A DNA stretch of 22,489 bases, taken from NCBI GenBank assembly GCA_002686955.1, contig NYZA01000257.1:1-22489 (forward strand). The letters are read 5' to 3'. Both the position numbers and the translations under genes were made by a program. Below the pieces are notes generated by a model. It worked only from the letters and a program-made list of their open reading frames with translations. It did no database searches and was not told where the DNA came from. This document shows positions 7,040-16,100 of this stretch, one piece after another (position 1 is the first letter of the stretch; every line of letters starts with the position of its first letter). Source of the stretch: Gemmatimonadota bacterium. Lineage in GTDB: Bacteria; GCA-2686955.

Positions 7040-7936
7040 CTACTCTTTGACGACCAGCCGTGCCACCTTGGCGAAGCGTAGCGCCTCTCCTACGCGTAGG
7101 TTCACGCGGTTGCCGTCGAGGCGAATCATCGCGGTCAGTGGCGGCTCCGGAACGCGGAACCGAAGCGGTGGCGTCATCCCTCTCAAGAAGAGCGTGTCGA
7201 CGCGCCCGCTCGAGGTGACCACCCCCCCTTCGCGAGCGATGATGAACCCGCTCGCTCGGCGCGTCTTCGGCCAAGTCAGATGCCACCCGAGCTCGTCGAG
7301 CCACAGCAGCGCACCGGTTTCGTCCCACGCGGGCGTCCTGGCGGACCACGCATCGCCCAACGAGACGGTCTGAGGGGCGGCGGCTCCGGGCAAGGAGAGA
7401 CCCAGCCACCTCTTGCCTGCACCGAGAGAGTCTTCGGCGGAAAGGGAGCCCTTCGCGACCACCTCGGGGCGACGGGTCGAGCGTGGGGCTGGAATCAAGA
7501 AGGGGAAACCGGGGGGATGGCGCTCCCCTTCGCGTCCGAGATGGACGGCCTCCCGGTCCTCTAGCCCGTTGACCGTGATGCGCAAGCTGATCGCCTCACC
7601 CGTGCCCCCGATGTCGATCCCCTGAGGAAGACCGGTTGATTTGGCGCGGAAACGAACGCGACGGGGAGCCCCCTCGATTCGCAGGCGCGTGGAATCGGCA
7701 CCGATCGGTCGGATCGACGCCAGGCGACCCGGGCCGCGCAGGATCAGATCTCCATCGAAAACCGCCCGGTCCTCCGTTGTGCTCCACCGCAGATGCCAAC
7801 CACCCGTATCGGACCACGCGCGAATGAGATGCGGGGACTTCTCCTCTTCCTCTTCACTCGAAGCGTCATCGATCGGCGCCGCCAGTGCAGTCAGCATCGA
7901 ACAGAGGGCGAGCAGGATCGGGATTCGTGGAGTCAC
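7040..7936 (-). CDS. Secreted protein with internal duplication, function unknown
   Basis: The protein is 298 residues when started at the GTG at 7934-7936. This places a signal peptide (RIPILLALCSMLTALAA) at the N-terminus, followed by a short acidic run (SSEEEEEK). The open frame continues upstream, but that part overlaps the divergent gene and lacks signal character. Residues about 38-123 and 208-284 look like two copies of one beta-rich unit. Both have a GWHLxW motif, then a Phe-rich strand, then a Leu-x-Gly turn and an Arg-Phe-Arg strand near the end. I do not recognise the domain. A good sigma-70 promoter ends 7 bp before the start codon, so the message may be leaderless. The likely location is periplasm or outer membrane. 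Confidence 0.65.
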   Translation of the reverse strand: MTPRIPILLALCSMLTALAAPIDDASSEEEEEKSPHLIRAWSDTGGWHLRWSTTEDRAVFDGDLILRGPGRLASIRPIGADSTRLRIEGAPRRVRFRAKSTGLPQGIDIGGTGEAISLRITVNGLEDREAVHLGREGERHPPGFPFLIPAPRSTRRPEVVAKGSLSAEDSLGAGKRWLGLSLPGAAAPQTVSLGDAWSARTPAWDETGALLWLDELGWHLTWPKTRRASGFIIAREGGVVTSSGRVDTLFLRGMTPPLRFRVPEPPLTAMIRLDGNRVNLRVGEALRFAKVARLVVKE

Positions 7937-7943
7937 GTCGCGA

Positions 7944-7972
7944 ACCCTAAGAACGCCTGAGAGCGGTGTCAA
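7944..7972 (-). promoter_or_regulatory. Sigma-70-type promoter for the minus-strand secreted protein
   Basis: On the minus strand an exact TTGACA (7967-7972) and TAGGGT (7944-7949) are separated by 17 bp. The -10 box ends only 7 bases before the GTG start codon, so transcription should begin at or next to the start codon. Confidence 0.6.
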
Positions 7973-8011
7973 TCGCTTCGGCTCGAATCGCGGAAAGGCT
8001 ACCCTTCGGCC

Positions 8012-8809
8012 ATGAGCCAATGCAGGCGGAGCATCGTGCCGGCGCTGGGCCTCTCGGTCCTGCCGGCTCTCTGTGCGGCGGCCGAGGGATTCACCGATCG
8101 GTGGGATACACCAGGAGCCGGTGGATTGGCAGGCGCGACGGCGCCCATCGCTCGAGGTGTCGAGGCCATCGAAGCGAATCCCGCCGGGATCGCGCTGGGG
8201 GGTGCGCTGGAGGGATCGATCGTGTGGTTCCAGAGCGGATACGATGGGCAAGAAGCGGCCAGAGTCGATATCGCCGTACGCGATGGAAGCATTGGGATCG
8301 GCGCGTTTGCGCGTGAAGCGACCGGCTTCGCTCCTCCCCGATTCGAGGACTGGGGAGTGGCAGCCGCTGCTCTGATCATGCGCCGACCTCATGGTGGACA
8401 CATCGCCCTTGGCGGTGCCGTGCGCACGAGGGACGAGGAATGGTTCGCCGACCTGGCTCTACAGCTCGAGCCTGTGCCGATGGTAGGTATCGGGGCGGTC
8501 TTGACGACATCGGCCGAGGATGCCTGGGCTCTCCCGACGCTCACCGCCGGCCTGGCGCATCGCTGGGCGGCCGGGTTGGAGCTCATCGCCGAGCGGGAAT
8601 TCCGCCGGGCTGCCCCGGACGAGGCGCGTTTCGGCGCCCAAGTCGAGCTCGGCGAGCCGATCTGTTTGCGAGTCGGTTCGGGAAGCCACCGCGTGACATG
8701 GGGCGTCGGGGTGCGCTGGGGCGGCTGGTCGGTCGATCTCGCGGCCGTAGCGGATCGCCGGTCGGGCATGGCCTGGATGGCTGGGCTGCAAGTGGCCGCG
8801 CCACGATGA
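8012..8809 (+). CDS. PorV/FadL-like outer-membrane protein, first gene of a four-gene cluster
   Basis: The protein is 265 residues. A signal peptide covers about residues 1-24 (IVPALGLSVLPALCAAAEG). Near residues 40-62 it has GVEAIEANPAGIAL, which matches the WNPAG-type motif of PorV/PorQ family barrels such as the protein at 1140-2132. Alternating short strands rich in Gly, Ala and Trp follow. At 265 residues it is shorter than the other PorV-like protein (330). No Shine-Dalgarno is close to ATG 8012. A TACCCT sequence lies 6 bases before it, so the message may be leaderless. Its stop TGA overlaps the next gene's ATG. Its role is unknown; the context suggests a subunit or transporter for the glycan-binding-type proteins encoded downstream. 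Confidence 0.75.
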   Translation: MSQCRRSIVPALGLSVLPALCAAAEGFTDRWDTPGAGGLAGATAPIARGVEAIEANPAGIALGGALEGSIVWFQSGYDGQEAARVDIAVRDGSIGIGAFAREATGFAPPRFEDWGVAAAALIMRRPHGGHIALGGAVRTRDEEWFADLALQLEPVPMVGIGAVLTTSAEDAWALPTLTAGLAHRWAAGLELIAEREFRRAAPDEARFGAQVELGEPICLRVGSGSHRVTWGVGVRWGGWSVDLAAVADRRSGMAWMAGLQVAAPR

Positions 8810-10191
8810 GAGCACGGACTGCGGCTGGGCTGCTCTTGCTGCTCCCTTTCCATGGCAGTGCCGACGTTGCGACCGACTCGACGGTCGTGGCCTTCGAGCT
8901 TCGCAGGGATCTGAGCGAGCCCGGGGCGGAGACTGAGCGTGAACGCCTCGATCTGACCCTGGCCGAACAGGGGAACGACTGGAGGGCGTCGGTCACCGCG
9001 CGCATTCCACTTCACTCCGATGCCTTGCGTCTGGGAGTCGAATCGGGGCATCTATCGTGGGCGTTTCCGGTCGGCGGGATCGAGGGCTTGGTCTTCTACG
9101 GGGAGAACCGGTCGGCGATTCCTCAGGGGCGGCTCACCTTGATCGACCTCTCGGAGGAGTGGGCGGGTCTGCGCGGTCTGCGCTTCTTCTCTCCCGCGTC
9201 CCCGCTCGCGCGGAGCGCCTGGGCGATCCAACTGGCTTCGACACCGGGCGCCGAGAGCCGATCGTTGCTGTCCCTCTGGTTGAGGCACGGCATTGGGCGC
9301 TTCGCCCATCGTGCATCGGCCCTGAAATCGGAACCGTACTCGACAGACGACCCGATCTCCGTTCACGAAGCGGTGGTATCGACTCTCGAATGGAGCACCG
9401 GTTCCAATGGGCCGATTTGGAGGAGCGAGCTGGGACTGACCTCGGGGGGCGGCTGGGCGTATGCCTTGGAAGCCAGGGTTTTCCGGATCGACGGGGGGGC
9501 ATTCGGCGTTGTCGAGATCCTGCCGAGTCTCTCGTGGGTTGCGCCGGAGTGGAACGGACCGGCGGGGAGCCTGAGGCGGGGGCGAAAGAGGGTCGCAGTG
9601 GAGCTCCGGGCCGCACCATGGGGAATCCCCTCGATACTCTTGGCCGAACGTGCTTCGCCCTGGGGGCAGCGACCCTGGGGATCGCGGGCCGACCACCGAC
9701 TCGAACTGGAAGTGGAAGGGAGGATCGTGCCGGGGGTTGACGGCAGAGTTCGTGGAACGACGGGGCGAGACTCCGAGCGCGTAATGGCGGTGCCGGGAGG
9801 CCGAAGAGTGCGCACCTTCGATCATCCCGTCGCTCAGCATGATCTTCTGCTCGAGCTGCGGGGCGGGATGGAATCGGCGTGGGCCCGGGCACAGATCCGG
9901 CGGGGATGGATCGACGATTCCACAGTAGTGGGAACGGAGTGGGGAGCCAGGCTGACGACCAACGTGACCGCGATAGGGCGGGTCATGGCGGGAATGCGCG
10001 GCGATTCGCGTGCTCGTACCGCCCACCTTGCCATGCTCCAGGCGACTCCCCATCCACAATTACAGTTGGAGCTGCAATTCGGCATGTTTCAGCTCGGCGA
10101 CATGGGAACCCTGACCGACGATGTGTCTCTCTTCGATCCGATCGCGCCCGAGCAGCGCACCCGAGTTGTGTTGAGAGGAGCATTCGATTGA
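8806..10191 (+). CDS. Predicted outer-membrane beta-barrel protein, unknown family
   Basis: The protein is 461 residues from ATG 8806, which overlaps the previous stop by 4 bp (ATGA). The signal peptide is short and clear (TAAGLLLLLPFHGSADV). The mature part is a long series of alternating hydrophobic/polar strands, many with Trp and Arg at strand ends, separated by short Gly/Asp/Pro turns and with no obvious soluble domain. This composition is that of an outer-membrane barrel, although the C-terminus (RTRVVLRGAFD) is not a textbook aromatic-ending strand. I do not recognise the family. The tight coupling on both sides argues that it is made in a fixed ratio with its neighbours. Confidence 0.6.
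   Translation: MRARTAAGLLLLLPFHGSADVATDSTVVAFELRRDLSEPGAETERERLDLTLAEQGNDWRASVTARIPLHSDALRLGVESGHLSWAFPVGGIEGLVFYGENRSAIPQGRLTLIDLSEEWAGLRGLRFFSPASPLARSAWAIQLASTPGAESRSLLSLWLRHGIGRFAHRASALKSEPYSTDDPISVHEAVVSTLEWSTGSNGPIWRSELGLTSGGGWAYALEARVFRIDGGAFGVVEILPSLSWVAPEWNGPAGSLRRGRKRVAVELRAAPWGIPSILLAERASPWGQRPWGSRADHRLELEVEGRIVPGVDGRVRGTTGRDSERVMAVPGGRRVRTFDHPVAQHDLLLELRGGMESAWARAQIRRGWIDDSTVVGTEWGARLTTNVTAIGRVMAGMRGDSRARTAHLAMLQATPHPQLQLELQFGMFQLGDMGTLTDDVSLFDPIAPEQRTRVVLRGAFD
10174..10180 (+). promoter_or_regulatory. Shine-Dalgarno deciding a TTG start at 10188
   Basis: AGAGGAG, a near-perfect ribosome-binding site, is 7 bases before TTG 10188. No ATG or GTG is in register with it. The TTG overlaps the upstream TGA (TTGA), which makes this rare start codon convincing. 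Confidence 0.75.
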
Positions 10192-12293
10192 TCCGCATCC
10201 GGGCGCGAAAACCGCGAGCTCTATTTCCGCGGTCCCTGGCCATCGCTGGGGCGATCGGGATCTTGATACGCGGGTCTGCTCTGGCTCGAGCGCCGGCCGT
10301 CGCCGAAGCGGCCGAGCTCCTCGACGCCCCCGCTGTCCAAAGCGGTGGATTCGAGCGCGTTCATGCGGATACGGTGCGTTTCGAATTGGAAAACGCCTTG
10401 GCCAAGGGCGCGGCGGTTTCCGGATCGTGGGACGGATGGGTCGCGCATCCCCTGGCTCGTGGCGCGGACCAGCGATTGTGGAAGGCTCGGCTGGCGGTGC
10501 CTTCGGGGCGACACCTATACCGCTTCGTAGTAGATGGACTTCCGTCGATCGATCCAGCCAATCTGGCGATCGATGTAGCTGGCGACGGCGGGCTCGCCAG
10601 CGTGCTCGAGGGGAATGCTCCGGTCGCCGGGTCGAGCAGGGTCGAGGAGCCGGCGATTGTTCCCGCGGCGGCGCCGGCGCCCGCGCTCGGCCCTCTTCAT
10701 TGGGGCGTCAGATACCGCGGGCTGACCACTCAAGATGTCGTCGAGACCGATATTCGTCCGGTAGAAGGGCTCCACACGCTCGATCTGCCGGTGACGGCCA
10801 AGATGCGGGGCTACGGCAGAGCCGACCTGCTCTTCGGCGCCAAAGCGCGGGGCGATACCGAAAACGCTGATGTCCAGCTCTTGCAAGTCGGTGCCCTGGT
10901 TCGGCTGAGTCGGGCGCGAGTGCGGCTCTTTCGTAACTTCACCGCCTCTCCCTCGGGTGGAGCACCGATGCCGCTGGTGGCGACCAAAGGGCGGTTCGGG
11001 CATCCTCTGGGCCTCGAAGCACAGGGAGCCTCGGGGCGGCTGCGATTCGGCGATTTGAGAGCGACGCTACTGCAGCTCGAAGGCGAAGGGGGACTGCTAG
11101 GGCCGGCCGGCCGACTGGGTGTGGCTGCACTGTCCGGGCCGATCGGGCCGCTTCGCGTCTCTTGGTCAGGGGCGCGAGAGAGCGATCGATCGCGGCGTTT
11201 CGTTCTGCGAGATGAGCAATGGGAGGAACGTCCCGCGGGCATTGATTCCCTGATGGAAGAGCGCACGTTGGCGACCGGATGGCGTTTGGGGGCCACTGTG
11301 CCGCCCGCGGACGACGGCGGCTTCGTCGCTGAGATGGCCTGGACGAGCGGTGGCTCGGAGTGGCGACCTGAGGCGAGATGGATCGCGGAGATCGCCGAGG
11401 ACCTTCCCGACGACGGGCGGACGGAATCGATTTCCGTGAGCCGGCGGTGGATCGTGGAGATGGGATGGATCTCCCCGGATGGCCTGGGCCCGTTCAGAGG
11501 CTTACGGGACGGGAGAATCGGGTGGGAGGGTGAGCGGATCGATCCGGCCGGTGAAGCGGTGCGCCGCGCCGACCGCATCGATCTCCAACTCGCCCTGTCG
11601 CGTTCAAGCTGGGATGTAGTGCTTCGCGTCGCGCACAGACACACGAGCGGGGTCGACCGAGCCAACGATCCCCTTCTCACCGATTGGGTGTGGCGGGGGA
11701 TGGTCCCCGGCGTGGGCCGAGCCACTTGGTGGGAGCTGCCCCTGCTCGGACTAGGCGATCTGACCAACTTTTCGGTGCACGCGAGCTTCCCCGCCGACGC
11801 TGGCGAAGCGGGCGCCGAAGCCGCGCTCTGGAGGTGTCGGTTCGAGACGAAGGGGTGGTTTAGCGGGATTCGCGCCCCTCTCCTGGCCACCGCGCGTTGC
11901 ACTCTGGAGAGAGACATCGGAAAGGAGTTCTTCGCTCGCGCGGATCTTCTGGCGGTAGGTCGAGACCAACCCTCCCTGGACCTCCGGAGCCACACCCTCG
12001 CACCCTTCTTCGAAGTGGGCTATCGGCCACGGAGCGAGCTTCTCCTCACGGCGGGTCTCGGTGTCGATCCCCTTAGTGACGATCCACTGACGCGCGAACA
12101 GATCGACCGCGGTCGGGAGGATTTCCTCGTCGACCGATCCGGCTATCACTCCCTCGTCGCGCTCGATGATCGTTCCTTTTCGCGCGGTGTTCGCGATGCG
12201 GACCGCGCCCTGGCCGGCAGGATGAGACTTGGGCTGGAACTGATCTTCCGTTTTGGAGAATCCCGTAGACCGATCTTGAAAGGAGCCAAGTGA
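10188..12293 (+). CDS. CBM48/AMPK-type glycogen-binding-like domain fused to a predicted outer-membrane barrel
   Basis: The protein is 701 residues from TTG 10188. The N-terminus carries a basic signal sequence (hydrophobic SLAIAGAIGILI). Residues about 61-142 form a CBM48/AMPK-beta glycogen-binding-type E-set domain. Visible marks are VRFEL, a GSWDGW segment (79-84), PSGRHLYRFVVDG (105-117) and IDPAN, ending with ASVLEGN. The Trp that normally follows VDG in this family is replaced by Pro-Ser-Ile. An Ala/Pro linker (about 143-168) leads to about 530 residues of alternating strands with many Trp and Arg. These finish in MRLGLELIFRF plus a short basic tail, consistent with an outer-membrane barrel. 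The domain could bind an alpha-glucan or another glycan, or simply act as a plug or docking domain; sequence alone cannot decide. The stop overlaps the next GTG by 4 bp. Confidence 0.75.
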   Translation: MIRIRARKPRALFPRSLAIAGAIGILIRGSALARAPAVAEAAELLDAPAVQSGGFERVHADTVRFELENALAKGAAVSGSWDGWVAHPLARGADQRLWKARLAVPSGRHLYRFVVDGLPSIDPANLAIDVAGDGGLASVLEGNAPVAGSSRVEEPAIVPAAAPAPALGPLHWGVRYRGLTTQDVVETDIRPVEGLHTLDLPVTAKMRGYGRADLLFGAKARGDTENADVQLLQVGALVRLSRARVRLFRNFTASPSGGAPMPLVATKGRFGHPLGLEAQGASGRLRFGDLRATLLQLEGEGGLLGPAGRLGVAALSGPIGPLRVSWSGARESDRSRRFVLRDEQWEERPAGIDSLMEERTLATGWRLGATVPPADDGGFVAEMAWTSGGSEWRPEARWIAEIAEDLPDDGRTESISVSRRWIVEMGWISPDGLGPFRGLRDGRIGWEGERIDPAGEAVRRADRIDLQLALSRSSWDVVLRVAHRHTSGVDRANDPLLTDWVWRGMVPGVGRATWWELPLLGLGDLTNFSVHASFPADAGEAGAEAALWRCRFETKGWFSGIRAPLLATARCTLERDIGKEFFARADLLAVGRDQPSLDLRSHTLAPFFEVGYRPRSELLLTAGLGVDPLSDDPLTREQIDRGREDFLVDRSGYHSLVALDDRSFSRGVRDADRALAGRMRLGLELIFRFGESRRPILKGAK

Positions 12294-12706
12294 ACAGCTT
12301 CTGGTCGCTCGTCGGTGTCTCGCTCCTATTGGGGCTCGCCTCGGGCTGCGCCTACACCCCGACACCGCTCCGCGGAGCGCCGGAGCAGCACGGTGGAGCC
12401 GTGCGTTTTGCTCTGCGAATGCCCTCGGCCCACCGGGTCCAAGTTGTCGGGAGCTGGGAAGGGAACGCCTGGGGCGGGCTGGCCGAGAGCGGCGCGTGGC
12501 TCGACCCGCGCCGGGGCGCCCTGAGCGACCCCGACGGCGACGGTGTGTGGGAGCGGATTGTGTTCCTCCCCGCTGGGTACCATACGTACCGATTCGTCGT
12601 GGACGGCACGCTGTGGCTCGTGGATCCTTCGAACCCCGAGCGCACCAGGCACAACGGGGCCGAATCGTCGGTTCTCGTGGTTCAGGGGGATTTCGGCTCC
12701 CGTTGA
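12290..12706 (+). CDS. Lipoprotein with CBM48/AMPK-type glycogen-binding-like domain
   Basis: The protein is 138 residues from GTG 12290. AAAGGAG lies 4 bases upstream and the start overlaps the previous stop (GTGA). The N-terminus is a lipoprotein signal ending LGLASGC with lipidated Cys20. The rest is essentially one E-set domain: VRFALRM, VQVVGSWEGNAWGG, then a DPDGDGVWE turn, LPAGYHTYRFVVDG, LWLVDPSNPE and SSVLVVQ. Both Trp positions expected for sugar contact in CBM48 are present, one after GSW and one after VDG. It shares the exact YRFVVDG string with the barrel-fused domain encoded just upstream, so the two are probably paralogous modules. It is likely anchored in the outer membrane as a partner of that barrel. 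Confidence 0.85.
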   Translation: MNSFWSLVGVSLLLGLASGCAYTPTPLRGAPEQHGGAVRFALRMPSAHRVQVVGSWEGNAWGGLAESGAWLDPRRGALSDPDGDGVWERIVFLPAGYHTYRFVVDGTLWLVDPSNPERTRHNGAESSVLVVQGDFGSR

Positions 12707-12731
12707 CCCCTCATCTACGCTGGCCTAGCTT
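12703..12731 (+). promoter_or_regulatory. Possible sigma-70-type promoter for the 12767 gene
   Basis: TTGACC (12703-12708) overlaps the stop codon of the lipoprotein gene, and TAGCTT (12726-12731) follows after 17 bp. Transcription would start near 12738, about 29 bases before ATG 12767. The -10 box resembles the TAGCAT upstream of ssb. Confidence 0.45.
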
Positions 12732-12766
12732 TGTTTTCGCCGGAGCATTCGTCTAGGAGATCAGAT

Positions 12767-13114
12767 ATGCCTTACCCGATTCCCGTGCTTTCCCTCCCCT
12801 TTGCGCTCGCCGCGACGATCGGCGCCGGCGAATCCGAGCTCGATCAAAAGGTATTCGAGGCGGAGGTGGTGTGCATCGGCTGCGAGCTGAAAAGGAGCGC
12901 CGGAGTGGACGCGCAATGCAGCGTCTACGCGAAGCACGAACACGGATTGCTCATGGAATCGGGCCAGATCTGGTCGATCCTCGATAACGAAACCGGACAT
13001 GGTCTGCGAACCGACCATGACTACTTGACTCGCCGGGTCCGGGTCAGTGCTGTTCCGCTGCCCCGCGCCCAATACATGGATATTCGATCGGTGGAGCTCC
13101 TTCCCACCCGATAG
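12767..13114 (+). CDS. Small exported protein with CxxC-x11-C motif, function unknown
   Basis: The protein is 115 residues from ATG 12767, with AGGAG 7 bases upstream. The N-terminus (IPVLSLPFALAATIGAGES) is a probable signal peptide. The mature part contains VVCIGCELK with Cys36 and Cys39, a third Cys at 51 (DAQCSVY) and a nearby KHEHG. The spacing could bind a metal or form a redox-active disulfide, but I cannot name the family. The end (VRVSAVPLPRAQYMDIRSVEL) looks like the closing strands of a small beta-barrel or OB-like fold. It lies 32 bp upstream of the protease/barrel fusion and may be co-transcribed with it. Confidence 0.7.
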   Translation: MPYPIPVLSLPFALAATIGAGESELDQKVFEAEVVCIGCELKRSAGVDAQCSVYAKHEHGLLMESGQIWSILDNETGHGLRTDHDYLTRRVRVSAVPLPRAQYMDIRSVELLPTR

Positions 13115-13146
13115 CTCCCCCGCAACCGAACGAACCGGTAGAGCCG

Positions 13147-16100
13147 ATGATCAGATCAACGCTTCGCATACGCTTCTCGCTAATCATGGTCTCGATCTGC
13201 GCCGGCATCGCAACCGGACAGGGTTTCGGTAAGAACAAAGTCCAATACGAGAATTGGGACTGGTTCCTTCTCGAAAGCAAAAACTTCGACGTCTACTTCT
13301 ACAGCGGCGCCGAAGATCTTGCCCGATTCGCCGCGATCGAGTCGGAACGGGCACTCTCTCAGATCGCGCGGGAGTTTCGATACGAGATAAGCGATCGGAT
13401 TCCGCTGATCATCTACAAGTCGCACAACGATTTCCAGACAACGAATGTGACTCCAGGGCTCCTGCCTGAAGGTGTTGGAGGCTTTACCGAGTTCTTGAAG
13501 CATCGCGTCGTGGTGCCGTACGAGGGCGACTACGATCAGTTCCGTCACGTGCTGCACCACGAGCTGATCCACGCTGTCATGTTCGACATGCTCTATGGTC
13601 GCTCCCTCGCGAACTTGATCGGAGGGCAAAGCTCTCTGCGTCTGCCCCTCTGGTTCAGTGAAGGCCTGGCGGAATACGCGTCCGAAGGGTGGGACACAAA
13701 AGCCGACATGTTCATTCGAGACGCAGTCCTGAGCGGAACACTGCCCCCAATCGACTACCTCGGCGGCTACTTCGCCTACAAAGGCGGCCAGTCCCTTTTT
13801 CGATTCCTCGGCGATCGGTACGGCCGAGAGAAAATAGGGGAGCTTTTGGGCAAGGTGCGCTCGCTTCGTAAACTGGATTCGGCGCTCGAACAATCCTGCG
13901 GCATGACGATGGAGGCCTTGAATCGGGAGTGGAGCAAGGCGATGCGGCGAGAGTACTGGCCCGAAATCGCTTCGCGAGACGAGCCGGAGGAGTTCGCTCG
14001 CCGATTGACTGACCACAGAAAGCTACAGAATTACTACAATACCAGTCCTTCGCTTTCGCCGGATGGATCGAAAGTCGCGTTTCTTTCGGATCGAAACGTC
14101 TACGCCGATGTCTATCTACTCTCCGCGATCGACGGAAAGGTGATTCGCCGCTTGGTCAAAGGCCAGCGGAGCGGCAAGTTCGAAGAGCTCCATTGGCTGC
14201 GCCCGGGAATCGGATGGTCGCCGGCGAGTGACTACATCGCACTTGCGGCGAAAGCGGGTGAACGGGATCACCTTTTCGTGATCGATGTCAAAGATGGCGA
14301 TGTCGACAGGGAGCTCGATTTCGATCTCGATGGTCTCTTCAGTCCGGCTTGGTCGCCTACGGGAGATCGTATCGCATTTGTCGGACTGAAGGACGGGGCC
14401 TCTGATATCTACTATGTCGATCTCGCCGACGAGAGCATTCATGCAGTGACCTCCGATCCATTCAGTGATACCGATCCGAGTTGGTCACCGGACGGCGAAA
14501 GGCTGGTTTTCATCAGCGATCGCGGCGGCGCTCGGGGAGAAGGGTTTTCTTCAGAGGCGATGACGCGACACGACTACCGCCACGTCGACGTCTATATGAC
14601 CTCTCGCGATGGCAACGACATCACCCGAATCACGGACGATCCCTTCATAGAAGAGACACCGATAGTAGCTCCGGACGGTCGCCACGTTCTCTTCACGGCA
14701 GATCCGAACGGCTGCTTCAATGTGTTCGTTCACTCGCTCGACGACGGGCAGCGATGGCCGATCACCAATGTGCTGACGGGCGCATTCGACATATCCCTTT
14801 CCCGGGACGGGTCAAAGCTGGTTTTCGCCGCTCTGAGCGACGCCGGCTGGGATGTATTCGAGATGTCGAATCCGCTTTCCGTGGAGCCAGGGCGGATTGA
14901 GCTGGTCCCGACGGCCTTCAGGCAGCTCGAAGAAGACCGCCGAGCGTGGGTGGCAGAAGCGGAAGCGACCGACTCGACGGAAACGCTTGCGCCGCTAGAT
15001 GTGGGCGCGCCCGATTTCGACCAGTTCATCTTCTCGAAGGAGACGGTGATCAGGGTCGGCGAGCTTGCCGAGGCCGAGACCCCCAACCCAGAGTTGACCC
15101 CACCCGATTCTCTTTCGACGGACTCCGCCGAGAATCCGATCGGCGGCCCCCAAGACGAGGACGACGAAGAACTGAGCGTACGCCCCTATTCACCCAAGTT
15201 CTCTCCCGATCTGGTGTACGGAGCCGCGGCCTACAGTCAGTATTTCGGCGTAGTTGGTGCGAGCCAGATCGCTCTCTCCGACGTTCTCGGCAATCATCAA
15301 ATCTACATCTCTACGAACCTCTATTTCGATCTCGAGAACTCTGATTTCTACGGGTCCTATTTCTATCTACCCAATCGCAACGACTACGGATTCTCGATTT
15401 TTCACAATGCTTTTCTGTGGCTGAGCGATAATCCGGAGTTCGTTGAGGACAAGCTGCTCGAGGGCGGCTACGACTACGCGCCGGGTTCCATCATCTTCTT
15501 CCGGGATCGCTTCTACGGGGGCGGAATCGCCATGCGGCGACCTCTGGATCGCTTCCGAAGGCTCGAGGGTGAGCTCGGAATGGTGTTCATAGATCGGGAG
15601 TTCTTGGATCTGGACGCCAAGTCTCAGCATCGACGACTCGTGCAGATGCGAACTTCCTACGTGACCGATACGGCGCTCTGGGGCATTACCGGTCCGATGG
15701 GCGGAGCCGTCTCACGTTTTGGCGTATCCGTGAGCCCGGCCCTGAGTGACAATCAGCTCAGTTTTGCTACATTTGACGCCGATTTGCGTCGCTATTTCTT
15801 GATCGGAAAGGAGTATTCCTTTGCTCTTCGCTTCTTCGGAGGGGCTTCGATAGGTGACGATCCGCAGCAGTTCTTCCTGGGAGGCATGCAGAACTGGCTC
15901 AACCGTGATCTTGGAGACGATTTCCGAATCGAGAATCTCGACGACCTATATTTCGCTTCTTTTGCGACGCCGCTCCGCGGGGCCGACTACTACACGCAGG
16001 TCGGAAGGCGCGTCGCGCTCGCGAATATAGAGTTCCGTTTCCCTCTGCTGCGTCATCTGGCGATGGGTTTTCCGCTGCCGATCGAACTAGGAAATATCCG

